NCBI RefSeq assembly: GCF_000721935.1
Contig: NZ_KL585449.1
Location: forward strand, 1 to 6,368
Direction of reading: 5' to 3'
Origin: Streptomyces sp. NRRL WC-3549
GTDB taxonomy: Bacteria; Actinomycetota; Actinomycetes; Streptomycetales; Streptomycetaceae
Length of the DNA stretch: 6,368 nt
Position 1 is the first letter of the stretch. The number at the start of each line of letters is the position of its first letter. The notes under the pieces are model-generated. The model was given only the letters and a program-made list of their open reading frames with translations. It did no database searches and was not told the origin of the DNA. Below are positions 1 to 6,351 of the stretch, in pieces. A program made the position numbers and the translations under genes.

Positions 1-123
1 CGCCTCGGTCGCCCGGTCACTCGGTCCACGCCGCGCCTGCTCGCGCAGGGCCAGCAGTTCGGCCACCCGGCCACGCGTGGCCGATCCGGGTACTACGGCA
101 GGGTGCTCGTACGAAACGGTCAT
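1..123 (-). CDS. Acyl-CoA carboxylase carboxyltransferase (beta) subunit, N-terminal fragment
   Basis: The frame opens at an ATG (123-121) and stays open to the window edge, giving 41 residues that start MTVSYEHPAVVPG and continue RGRVAELLALREQARRGPSD. The pattern RVAEL-x-x-(L/I)REQA-x-x-GPS is what I know from the start of actinobacterial AccB/PccB-type carboxyltransferases, which are about 530 residues long, so over 90% is missing. The family moves carboxyl from biotin on a partner alpha subunit to acetyl-, propionyl- or longer acyl-CoA, giving malonyl-, methylmalonyl- or other extender units. The start shares one base with the TGA of the upstream phosphoesterase gene (TGATG), which suggests translational coupling. 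Only a weak ribosome-binding site (AGAG, about 9 bases upstream) is visible. The call rests on a short N-terminus, and the acyl-CoA specificity cannot be judged. The location beside PKS genes suggests a precursor-supply role. Confidence 0.72.
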   Translation of the reverse strand, partial: MTVSYEHPAVVPGSATRGRVAELLALREQARRGPSDRATEA

Positions 124-989
124 CACACCGGCTCTCTGTGAGGAGAGGCGACGGTCGGCAGGATCCGGACCAGCCGGCCCGGGGTGCCCTGACGCCGTTG
201 CCATTCGCGGGGGTACCCCAGAGAGACCTCTTGGTGCGGTACGCCGTCGCAGTGGATCACTCTGGGGATGTGCAGGTGCCCGTACACCACCGACCTGGCA
301 CGGAACCGCGTGTGCCAGTCGGCGGTCGCCGTGGTTCCGCACCACAGCGCGAACTCCTGCCGCCAGAGCACCCGCGTCGGTTCGCGCACGAGCGGCCAGT
401 GGTTGACCAGGACGGTGGGCAGGTCCTCCGGGAGCGCCGAAAGACGTGCCTCGGTGATCCGCACACGGGCCCGGCACCACGCTTCTCGGCTCGGGTAGGG
501 GTCCGGATGCAGCAGGAACTCGTCGCTGCAGACCACCCCGGCCTCCTCGGCCACCTGGAGCGCCGCCGTCTTGGAGTACGTCCCAGGAGGACGGAACGAG
601 TAGTCGTACAGGAGGAAGAGCGGTGCTACGGCGACGGGGCCGTCCTCGCCTTCCCACACCGGGTACGGGTCCTCGGGAGTGGCCACTCCGAGCTTGCGGC
701 AGATGTCCACGAGGTGCAGGTAGCGCTGCTGGCCGCGCAGTTGCACGGGGTCGTCGGGGGCGGTCCAGAGTTCGTGGTTGCCCGGCGCCCAGATGACCTT
801 GGCGAACCGGTTGCGCAGGGTGCGCAGCGCCCACTCGATGTCCGAGACGATCTCACCGACGTCACCGGCGACGATCAGCCAGTCCTCGTCGTTCTCCGGT
901 CTGATCCCGTCGACGATCTTCCTGTTCTCGTCGTAGCGGACGTGGACGTCGCTGATCGCGACGATGCTCGCCCGCCCCGGGTCAGCCAT
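123..989 (-). CDS. pptH: PptH-like calcineurin-family metallophosphoesterase (probable carrier-protein phosphopantetheinyl hydrolase)
   Basis: This is a 288-residue cytosolic protein with no signal peptide or membrane segment. It carries the full calcineurin-like metal-site set in order: D14-x-H16 (SDVH), G42-D43 (VAGD), G70-N71-H72-E73, H197 (LVNHWPL) and G237-H238-L-H240. Beyond these generic motifs, whole blocks agree with my memory of Mycobacterium tuberculosis PptH (Rv2795c): DEDWLIVAGDVGE, RFAKVIWAPGNHELWT, FLLYDYSF, the LWCGTT-x-TADWHTR block, VYGHLHIPR and GYPREW. PptH removes 4'-phosphopantetheine from holo carrier proteins, the reverse of the PPTase reaction. The M. tuberculosis protein is somewhat longer at its C-terminus (about 324 residues). 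I chose the ATG at 989 over the GTG at 1010 because AGGCGG lies 6 bases upstream, while the GTG has no Shine-Dalgarno sequence. The start overlaps the NRPS stop by 8 bases (ATGGCTGA), so it is probably coupled to a gene encoding a carrier-protein domain. Metallophosphoesterase is near certain. The exact substrate is inferred from similarity. Confidence 0.85.
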   Translation of the reverse strand: MADPGRASIVAISDVHVRYDENRKIVDGIRPENDEDWLIVAGDVGEIVSDIEWALRTLRNRFAKVIWAPGNHELWTAPDDPVQLRGQQRYLHLVDICRKLGVATPEDPYPVWEGEDGPVAVAPLFLLYDYSFRPPGTYSKTAALQVAEEAGVVCSDEFLLHPDPYPSREAWCRARVRITEARLSALPEDLPTVLVNHWPLVREPTRVLWRQEFALWCGTTATADWHTRFRARSVVYGHLHIPRVIHCDGVPHQEVSLGYPREWQRRQGTPGRLVRILPTVASPHREPV

Positions 990-3900
990 CTGTGACCGCC
1001 TGGCCGTCACGCGCGCGCTCGGCGATCTCCGCGACCTTCGAGAGAGTGGGCCGTCCGAGGATCACCGGCAGGGCCGCCATGAACTCCCGCTCCCGCCGGG
1101 CGCCCACGATCTCGTCGCTGACCGAGGCGAGCATGGCGAGCAGGGTCGCGGAGTCGCCCCCGAGCCCGTGGAAGTCCGTGTCGCCACCGAGCCGGTTGAC
1201 GTCCACCGCGAGGACGCGCGCCCAGATCTTGGCAACGTCCTCCTCGACCTCACTGCGCGACTTCGCCTCCGCGGCCGCGGCATCGGCCTGCGGCCCGGTG
1301 AACGGCACCGGCAGGGCGGCGACGTCGACCTTCTCGTTGACCGTGCGGGGCAGTTCAGGGACCACCGTCGTCGTGGTGGGCACCATGTAGCGGGGCAGAA
1401 GGCCGGCGGCGTGGGCCGTGAGCCGCTCCACGGGGACCTCTTCGCGCAGGACCACGTAGGCGCACAGCACCTTGTCGGTGGTGCCGGGCCTGACCAGCCC
1501 GGTGACGAAGGCCGTGGCCACCGCCGGGTGTTCCTCCAGGGCCTTGGCGACCTCGGCGGGCTCGATGCGGTAGCCGAGCACCTTGACCTGCTCGTCGTTG
1601 CGGCCCACGGACTCCAGTTCACCGGAATCCAGCATTCTGGCCAGGTCACCGCTGCGGTAGACGCGGGTGCCGTCGGCGAGGGCCGTGAACCGTTCGCGGA
1701 CGAGATCGGGCCGGCCCCGGTAGCCGCGGGCCAGCTGGTCGCCGGCGAGGTACATCTCACCGACCTCGCCCGGGGCCACGTGACGGCCGTCCCCGCCGAT
1801 CAGGTGGATCCGGGTGTTGTCCGTCGGGACTCCGATGGGCACCGACGGCAGGTCCGCGTCGTGCTCCGGATCGAAGCGTCGCGTCATACAGCCGATGGTC
1901 GTCTCGGTGGGGCCGTACTCGTTGAAGATGCCGCACTGCGGCCCGAAGAGCTGCTGGGCCCGGTCGGCGACGGCACCACGGAGGAGTTCCCCGCCGGCGA
2001 TCACCGCGCGGAATCCGGCCGGGGCCAGGCCCAGTCTGCCGATGAGGTCCAGATGCGTGGGGGTGAGCTTGAGGGCGTTGGCCCCGGAGTTCTCCAGCAT
2101 GTCGCGCAGCACCACGTGGTTGGGCTCGTCGGGCACCAGCGCGATCGATCCGCCTGCCAGCACGGGCAGGAAGATCGCGGTGTTGGAGAGGTCGAAGGCG
2201 AGGGAGGTGAACAGCGGGAACCGGGTGGTGGAATCCACCCCGTAGACGCGGGTGGCCCAGCTGATGAAGGTGGCGAGCTGACGGTGCTCGATCTCCACAC
2301 CCTTGGGGCGCCCGGTCGAACCCGAGGTGTAGATGACGTACGCGAGGTCCTCCGGGCGCACCTCGACGCCCTCGGGGCGGCGGTCCGAGGGCTCCAGCGT
2401 CTCGAGCACCACCACGTCGCAGCCTGAGTCAGGGGTGAAGCGGCGCTCGGCGTGGGTGTGCTCGACGAGGCATACGGTGGCCCCGGCATCCGCCACCAGG
2501 TCGGCGAGCCGGTGATCGGGTTGCTGCGGATCGAGCGGCAGGTAGGCCGCACCCGCTTTCAGCACCCCCCAGATGGCGGCCATCGCCGCGACCGTACGGC
2601 CGGCCAGCAGGCCCACGACATCGTCGCGTCCGATGCCCCGGTCCAGCAGCGCGACGGCGACGGCGTCCGCCCGCCGGTCCAGGTCACCGAAGGTCACGTC
2701 ACCCTCGGGGCCGGTCAGTACGACCGCACCGGGTGTACGGGAGACCTGGCGGTGGAACTGCTCGACGGCGGTCCCCGGGCGGGCGAGCGCACGCCGGGTC
2801 CCGTTGCCGTCCCACTCCCGGTACGCCCGCGGGGACAGGGCCTCCTCGATGCGGTCGAGCAGTGCCTCCGCACGGTCCGGGGTCTGCGGACCGTCGTACC
2901 AGCCGATGGTGATCTCGGTGCGGTCGCCGAACTCGACCGCGTTGATCTCCGGTGGCCCCAGGGGACCGGAATTGGGCAGGGAGTAGACGGTGGTGGCGTG
3001 GAACGAACCCGTACTGAAGACGGCGGGGGCGACCCTGCCCATGTGGGAGAGCGTCGCCAGGCTGCTGTAGCAGCCCTGCTGTGCCGAGTAGGCGTCCAGC
3101 CCCATGATCTGCTGGTGCAGTTCCGTCAGGTCCTGGCCGGGCAGTGAGGGGTCGACGCGGGCCGCCAGATCCTGACCGGTGGACAGGACTGCCAGCAGTC
3201 GCTCGTGGGCCTGCTCCCAGCCGGCGTTGCCCTGCACCTCGTACAGCGGATTGTTCGTGAGGTTGCCGGTCGAGCGGACTCCGGGCAGGTACCTGCGCAG
3301 GTCGACCGGGACGAGGAACCTGCCGGTGCGCAGGCCGCACGCCTGGGTGACGGTTCGGGCGATCTTGGCGACGAGCGCGGGGTGCGTGCCGTCGACGGTG
3401 CGTCTGCGCCAGAAGAAGTCGTGCTGGCCCTGCGGGCGGGAACCGAGTGCGGACGGCCAGTCGAGGTCAGGGGTGATGTCCCGTTCCTCCGGGGCGCCGG
3501 CCTGCTCGATCAGTTCGTTCTCGGTTATGCGTGAGGGGGCTCCCACGGGTTCCTCGCCGCGCAGTACCCGGAAGATGTCCTCCGCCCAGGTGCGCACGCC
3601 CTGGCCGTCCATGACCCCGTGGAAGGCTCGCACGATCAGGGTGTCCGACTCCTCGCCCGTGAGGAGCAGGAGCTCGCAGGTGGGCCCTCCGTCGTTGCCC
3701 ATCAGGGGGCTGTGCAGTTCGGCGGCGTCGGCGAAGGTGTGCCGGTCGACCCGCTCACCGGGCAGAACCCGTACGGCCGGTGCCACGCCACTGTCTACCC
3801 AGGTCATGCCCTGCCGGGTGAGCCGCGCCCCGGGGCAGGCCCGGGACGCGGTCGCGACGGCGCCGATCAGCTCGGCGTGGCCGATGTGACCGTCCCCTTC

Positions 3901-4008
3901 GATGACGATCTGGATGACGCCCGGGACCGACTCGGGGTACACCAGGAACCATGTCTCGGTGGGCGACACAGGCCGGCTGTAGACGTTGTCGTCCTCACCC
4001 GCGGACAT
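982..4008 (-). CDS. Single-module nonribosomal peptide synthetase, C-like/A/PCP, predicted asparagine (or 3-hydroxyasparagine) activating
   Basis: 1008 residues. Residues about 15-400 form a condensation-like acyltransferase domain with HxxxDG at H130-GVM-D134-G135. The usual first His is Phe129, and no typical DFGWG motif is seen. The adenylation domain spans about 415-900: LKAGAAYLPLDP (483-494), YTSGSTGRPKG (560-570), FDLS (605-608), NEYGPTE (696-702), YRSGDLA (784-790), GRNDEQVKVLGYRIEP (802-817) and Lys893. Reading the specificity pocket against GrsA gives D606 L607 T610 K647 I670 G672 E697 I705 G706 K893 (DLTKIGEIGK), which is nearly the known asparagine code DLTKLGEVGK. The peptidyl carrier domain (about 915-1000) has its attachment Ser953 in LGGDS. 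There is no thioesterase, reductase or epimerase, so release or onward transfer needs another protein. I chose the ATG at 4008 because AAAGAGG lies 7 bases upstream. The gene sits 48 bp after the AsnO-like gene, whose product would supply the matching hydroxylated amino acid. Confidence 0.93.
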   Translation of the reverse strand: MSAGEDDNVYSRPVSPTETWFLVYPESVPGVIQIVIEGDGHIGHAELIGAVATASRACPGARLTRQGMTWVDSGVAPAVRVLPGERVDRHTFADAAELHSPLMGNDGGPTCELLLLTGEESDTLIVRAFHGVMDGQGVRTWAEDIFRVLRGEEPVGAPSRITENELIEQAGAPEERDITPDLDWPSALGSRPQGQHDFFWRRRTVDGTHPALVAKIARTVTQACGLRTGRFLVPVDLRRYLPGVRSTGNLTNNPLYEVQGNAGWEQAHERLLAVLSTGQDLAARVDPSLPGQDLTELHQQIMGLDAYSAQQGCYSSLATLSHMGRVAPAVFSTGSFHATTVYSLPNSGPLGPPEINAVEFGDRTEITIGWYDGPQTPDRAEALLDRIEEALSPRAYREWDGNGTRRALARPGTAVEQFHRQVSRTPGAVVLTGPEGDVTFGDLDRRADAVAVALLDRGIGRDDVVGLLAGRTVAAMAAIWGVLKAGAAYLPLDPQQPDHRLADLVADAGATVCLVEHTHAERRFTPDSGCDVVVLETLEPSDRRPEGVEVRPEDLAYVIYTSGSTGRPKGVEIEHRQLATFISWATRVYGVDSTTRFPLFTSLAFDLSNTAIFLPVLAGGSIALVPDEPNHVVLRDMLENSGANALKLTPTHLDLIGRLGLAPAGFRAVIAGGELLRGAVADRAQQLFGPQCGIFNEYGPTETTIGCMTRRFDPEHDADLPSVPIGVPTDNTRIHLIGGDGRHVAPGEVGEMYLAGDQLARGYRGRPDLVRERFTALADGTRVYRSGDLARMLDSGELESVGRNDEQVKVLGYRIEPAEVAKALEEHPAVATAFVTGLVRPGTTDKVLCAYVVLREEVPVERLTAHAAGLLPRYMVPTTTTVVPELPRTVNEKVDVAALPVPFTGPQADAAAAEAKSRSEVEEDVAKIWARVLAVDVNRLGGDTDFHGLGGDSATLLAMLASVSDEIVGARREREFMAALPVILGRPTLSKVAEIAERARDGQAVTDG
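996..1001 (-). promoter_or_regulatory. Ribosome-binding site deciding the pptH-like start
   Basis: AGGCGG on the minus strand, 6 bases before the ATG at 989, inside the 3' end of the NRPS coding region. It supports the ATG over the GTG 21 bases further upstream, which has only GC-rich sequence without purine complementarity before it. Confidence 0.55.
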
Positions 4009-4015
4009 GGGGATA

Positions 4016-4022
4016 CCTCTTT
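4016..4022 (-). promoter_or_regulatory. Ribosome-binding site deciding the NRPS start
   Basis: AAAGAGG on the minus strand, 7 bases before the ATG at 4008. It is the only good Shine-Dalgarno sequence near the 5' end of this reading frame and argues against the in-frame GTG at 4050, which would begin 6 bases after the AsnO stop with no usable site. Confidence 0.65.
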
Positions 4023-4056
4023 CGTTTCGGGTCGGTCGGGGGTGCGTCACGTCCGG

Positions 4057-5061
4057 TCAGCGAACCGTTTCGGCAGCGCCGAGTACCTGGCCGTCCGCAC
4101 TGCGCATGACGCGGGACTTGCGGAAGTCGAGGTGGACGAAGACCCGTTGCAGCCAGCGGTCCCGGCCGTCGTAGCGGGGCTCGAAGGAGTTACGGCCGTG
4201 CAGGGCCAGCCGGTTGTCGACGAAGGCGAGGTCACCGGGGCCGAGGATCAGCGTGTGGGCGACCCGTTCGATGACGCCCTCCAGCTCGGTCATGGCCTGC
4301 GCGGCTTCGTCGTCGGACGGGATCGTGCTGCTGAAGTCCACCTTGAGATCGGGGTCCTCGAAACTGCCGGCGAGGATTCCGTGGGGCTCCTCCAGGCCGT
4401 CGGCGATCTCGAAGGAAGCCGGCGCCATGGTCACGAAGCGCGGCTGGTGGAGAATTTCCCTGGTCCGGGCGGAAAGCAGCGGAACCGCGTTGCGCACGGA
4501 GGCGACGCGCAGGCCGGCGACGTTCTCGTGGTCGTTCCGCAGGCACATCAGGCCCACCAGGTCGGGCTTGTGCTCGTGAAAAGCGTTCTCGGTGTGCATG
4601 TTGAGCTTGATGGATCCTGCATTCCCCTGGAATTGCTCCATTCCGGGAACGGGGACCACGTCCTGCACGAGCGCGCCGGTCTTCTCCTTGTCGAACGCGA
4701 TCACTTCACCCATGGCCATGGCGATGAGCATCAGGGCGGACGCCGGCGTAGTGGTCCCGCGCTGGACGGAGCCCCGTACCGACGGCGTGTCGGGCACGTT
4801 CTCCACGTCGACCGGCAGGTTTCGCACCAGGAGCATGGCCTCGCGGCCGGAGTTCCACGTGAACCGGCGCAACGTCCGGCGCAGCCTCGTGGGCAGCCCG
4901 CAGGAGAGCTCCCGGGCGGCGGAAGTCCAGCGGGGGTCGTCGTTCAGGCGTGGACCGAAGTCACGCAGTTGCTCGGCCAGAAGGGTCAGTTCACCCTTCT
5001 CCTGGCCGTCGAGCGATATCTGGGCATCGTCGCCGATTTTCGGCTTGACTTCGGCAGGCAT
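4057..5061 (-). CDS. asnO: Fe(II)/2-oxoglutarate-dependent L-asparagine 3-hydroxylase, AsnO type
   Basis: 334 residues, the usual length for the AsnO/VioC branch of the clavaminate synthase-like oxygenases. AsnO turns free L-asparagine into (2S,3S)-3-hydroxyasparagine with O2 and 2-oxoglutarate, as in calcium-dependent antibiotic synthesis. The iron-binding triad is visible: H156-x-E158 (MHTENAF) and H288 (ALHGR). A downstream arginine region (R302, R306 in DRWLQR) would hold 2-oxoglutarate. Blocks KTGALVQ-x-VVPVPG, NAGS, HTENAFH, LRNDHENVAGLR and RYDGRDRWLQR agree with Streptomyces coelicolor AsnO as I remember it, with a one-residue offset. The residues matching AsnO's substrate contacts (E126, N147, D242) are kept. 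D242 matters because changing it in AsnO is reported to shift preference to aspartate. An in-frame TGA lies 6 bases upstream of the ATG, so no longer start exists. No clear Shine-Dalgarno sequence precedes it, and an out-of-frame ATG lies 11 bases upstream (5072). An arginine-type (VioC) substrate is less likely given the Asn code next door. Confidence 0.9.
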   Translation of the reverse strand: MPAEVKPKIGDDAQISLDGQEKGELTLLAEQLRDFGPRLNDDPRWTSAARELSCGLPTRLRRTLRRFTWNSGREAMLLVRNLPVDVENVPDTPSVRGSVQRGTTTPASALMLIAMAMGEVIAFDKEKTGALVQDVVPVPGMEQFQGNAGSIKLNMHTENAFHEHKPDLVGLMCLRNDHENVAGLRVASVRNAVPLLSARTREILHQPRFVTMAPASFEIADGLEEPHGILAGSFEDPDLKVDFSSTIPSDDEAAQAMTELEGVIERVAHTLILGPGDLAFVDNRLALHGRNSFEPRYDGRDRWLQRVFVHLDFRKSRVMRSADGQVLGAAETVR

Positions 5062-5126
5062 AATTCAACCATTCGTGGGCAGAGCTGATGCGAAGGAACG
5101 GGCTCGCCAAGTCGACTCCGGTCCGC

Positions 5127-5156
5127 AGACTATGGATTCGGCCGAATTGACGGCAA
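5127..5156 (-). promoter_or_regulatory. Candidate promoter for the asnO-NRPS-pptH-carboxylase operon
   Basis: On the minus strand, TTGCCG (5156-5151) and TAGTCT (5132-5127) are separated by 18 bases. This resembles Streptomyces HrdB-type promoters (TTGAC-like and TAG-x-x-T). It would give a leader of roughly 60 bases before the asnO ATG. The spacer carries a 12-bp palindrome. Neither box matches consensus perfectly. Confidence 0.35.
5136..5147. promoter_or_regulatory. Perfect 12-bp palindrome, candidate operator
   Basis: ATTCGGCCGAAT is its own reverse complement. It lies in the gap between the PKS stop and asnO, within the spacer of the candidate promoter, where a bound repressor would block RNA polymerase. 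I do not recognise it as a known regulator's site. Confidence 0.3.
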
Positions 5157-5169
5157 CCCCTATCTATCG

Positions 5170-5200
5170 TCCGCCTACCCCTGTACGGGGGTGGTGCGGA
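5170..5200 (-). terminator. GC-rich hairpin after the PKS gene, possible terminator
   Basis: The minus-strand RNA can fold as an outer 5-bp stem (TCCGC with GCGGA), a small internal loop, an inner 5-bp stem (ACCCC with GGGGT) and a 6-base loop CGTACA. It starts 16 bases after the PKS stop and ends about 14 bases before the candidate -35 box. No T tract follows, which is common for Streptomyces terminators but leaves its function uncertain. Confidence 0.4.
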
Positions 5201-5216
5201 TTCGGTGTGTTTGTGT

Positions 5217-6351
5217 TCAGCACCCTTGCTCCGTCAGCCATTCGCGTATCCGGTGCGCCAGGGGCCCCGCGTGTTCGCCGAGCATGGTGAAGTGGTTCCC
5301 CTCGGTGTCGGTGACCGAGTGAGGCAGGGGCCAGACGGCATGCCAGTCGCCTTCGCCCGCCCACGCGCGCAGGGGCTCACCGGCCCGTACCAGAAGTGTG
5401 GGTACGTCGACGGGCTGCGCCCGGCACGCGTACAGGAAGGGAAGGTATGCGGCCCACGCTGTGGCGCGGAAGTCGTCCATGGGCGTGTATGCGTCGTCAC
5501 GTTCGACCATGCCGTCGAGCAGCTCGGGCATCCAGGCGGCCATCACCTCGCTGTCGGCGGGATAGCTGTCCAGCAGGATCACGGCGGCCGGTGGCCGGCC
5601 TTGCCGGTCCAGTTCGTGGGAGAGCGCGTTGGCGAGCAGCGCGCCCCCGGAGTGGCCGGTGACGACGAACGGTCTGTCGCCCACCGTGCGCAGGACCGCG
5701 TCGGCGTGTGTACGCATCAGGACGTCGAAGTCCTCAGGGAGCTTCTCGCCCTCGGCGAAGCCGGGGTGCGGGAGCGCGTACACGTCGCGTTCCCCGCGGA
5801 AGCCCGCCGCGAGGCGCGCGTATTCGTGGGGTCCGGAGAGCATCGACATCGTGCAGAGGCAGATGAGCGGGAGGCCGTCTCCCTTCGCCAGGCGGACCAC
5901 GGGGGCCGGCTGGGCGGGTGGCGCCTCGCTGTCGTAGACGTCCCGGAACGCCGCGAGCTGCATCAGCACCTTGGCGTATTCCACTGCCTGACCGGTGGAC
6001 CGGGTGTGCTGGAGGAGGGAGCCCAGGATGCCGCCTCTCGGCCCCCCGGGGAGCGGCGTGACTTCGTTGCCGCTGCCGTCGCCGTCGCCGTCCAGCATGG
6101 CGGAGAGGTGACGGGCCAGGCGGGTGGGTGTGGGGTGGTCGAAGAGCAGGGTGGCCGACAACTCCTCGGTCCCGAGCACCCTTTGGAGACTGTTGCGGAG
6201 CTCCAGGGCGGTCAGGGAGTCGAAGCCCTGCTCCAGGAAGTCCCGTGCCGTGTCCATCTCCTCCGCCGACGGGAGCCCCAGTGCGGCAGCGGCCCACGTG
6301 GTGACGACTTCCAGGAGCAGTGTGTGCCGGTCGGCCGGGGTGGCGCCGGCC
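5217..6351 (-). CDS. Type I modular polyketide synthase, C-terminal ACP-thioesterase fragment
   Basis: This is the 3' end of a much larger gene whose 5' part lies beyond the contig. Counting from the first codon of the open frame at 6368, where the first five codons and part of the sixth are adapter, the acyl carrier domain covers about 15-92, with the phosphopantetheine Ser51 in GFDSLTALELRN. A linker containing DGDGDGSG follows, then two helices that typically lead into PKS thioesterases (about 113-145). The thioesterase (about 155-383) shows an alpha/beta-hydrolase triad: S240 in GHSGG, D267 in LLDSYP and H359 in GNHF. The Ser-Asp spacing of 27 equals that of the DEBS thioesterase as I remember it. 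The GPHEYARLA and VYALPHPGFAEGE blocks are classic for macrolide-type thioesterases. This protein therefore ends an assembly line and releases its chain by hydrolysis or lactonisation. It appears to be terminated separately from the downstream asnO operon. Confidence 0.93.
6075..6092. repeat. Three tandem copies of a 6-bp unit (GCCGTC) in the ACP-TE linker
   Basis: The repeat encodes the DGDGDG stretch of the flexible linker between the carrier protein and thioesterase domains. Such short repeats are common in PKS linkers and can vary in copy number by slippage. The unit is in frame, so gain or loss of a copy would not break the protein. Confidence 0.6.

Noticed and set aside
138..995. Plus-strand open frame of 285 residues over the phosphoesterase gene
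   Set aside because: The minus strand holds the complete set of metallophosphoesterase motifs. The plus frame has none and is a codon-bias shadow.
990..1010. Phosphoesterase start at the GTG at 1010
   Set aside because: No ribosome-binding site precedes it, whereas AGGCGG sits at the correct distance from the ATG at 989.
964..2427. Plus-strand open frame of 487 residues antisense to the NRPS
   Set aside because: It is a shadow of the GC-rich NRPS gene: composition dominated by Gly, Arg, Val and Asp, no recognisable domain, and the opposite strand encodes clear A and PCP motifs over the same bases.
4009..4050. NRPS start at the GTG at 4050, adding 14 residues
   Set aside because: There is no Shine-Dalgarno sequence before it, and the added residues are low-complexity Pro/Arg. 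The ATG at 4008 has a good ribosome-binding site.
3619..5088. Plus-strand open frame of 489 residues antisense to asnO and the NRPS start
   Set aside because: It spans two well-supported minus-strand genes, has no family resemblance, and its composition is typical of antisense frames in high-GC DNA.
5110..5117. Second short palindrome AGTCGACT in the intergenic gap
   Set aside because: Eight bases of symmetry are expected by chance at this length, and it is not clearly positioned relative to a promoter element.
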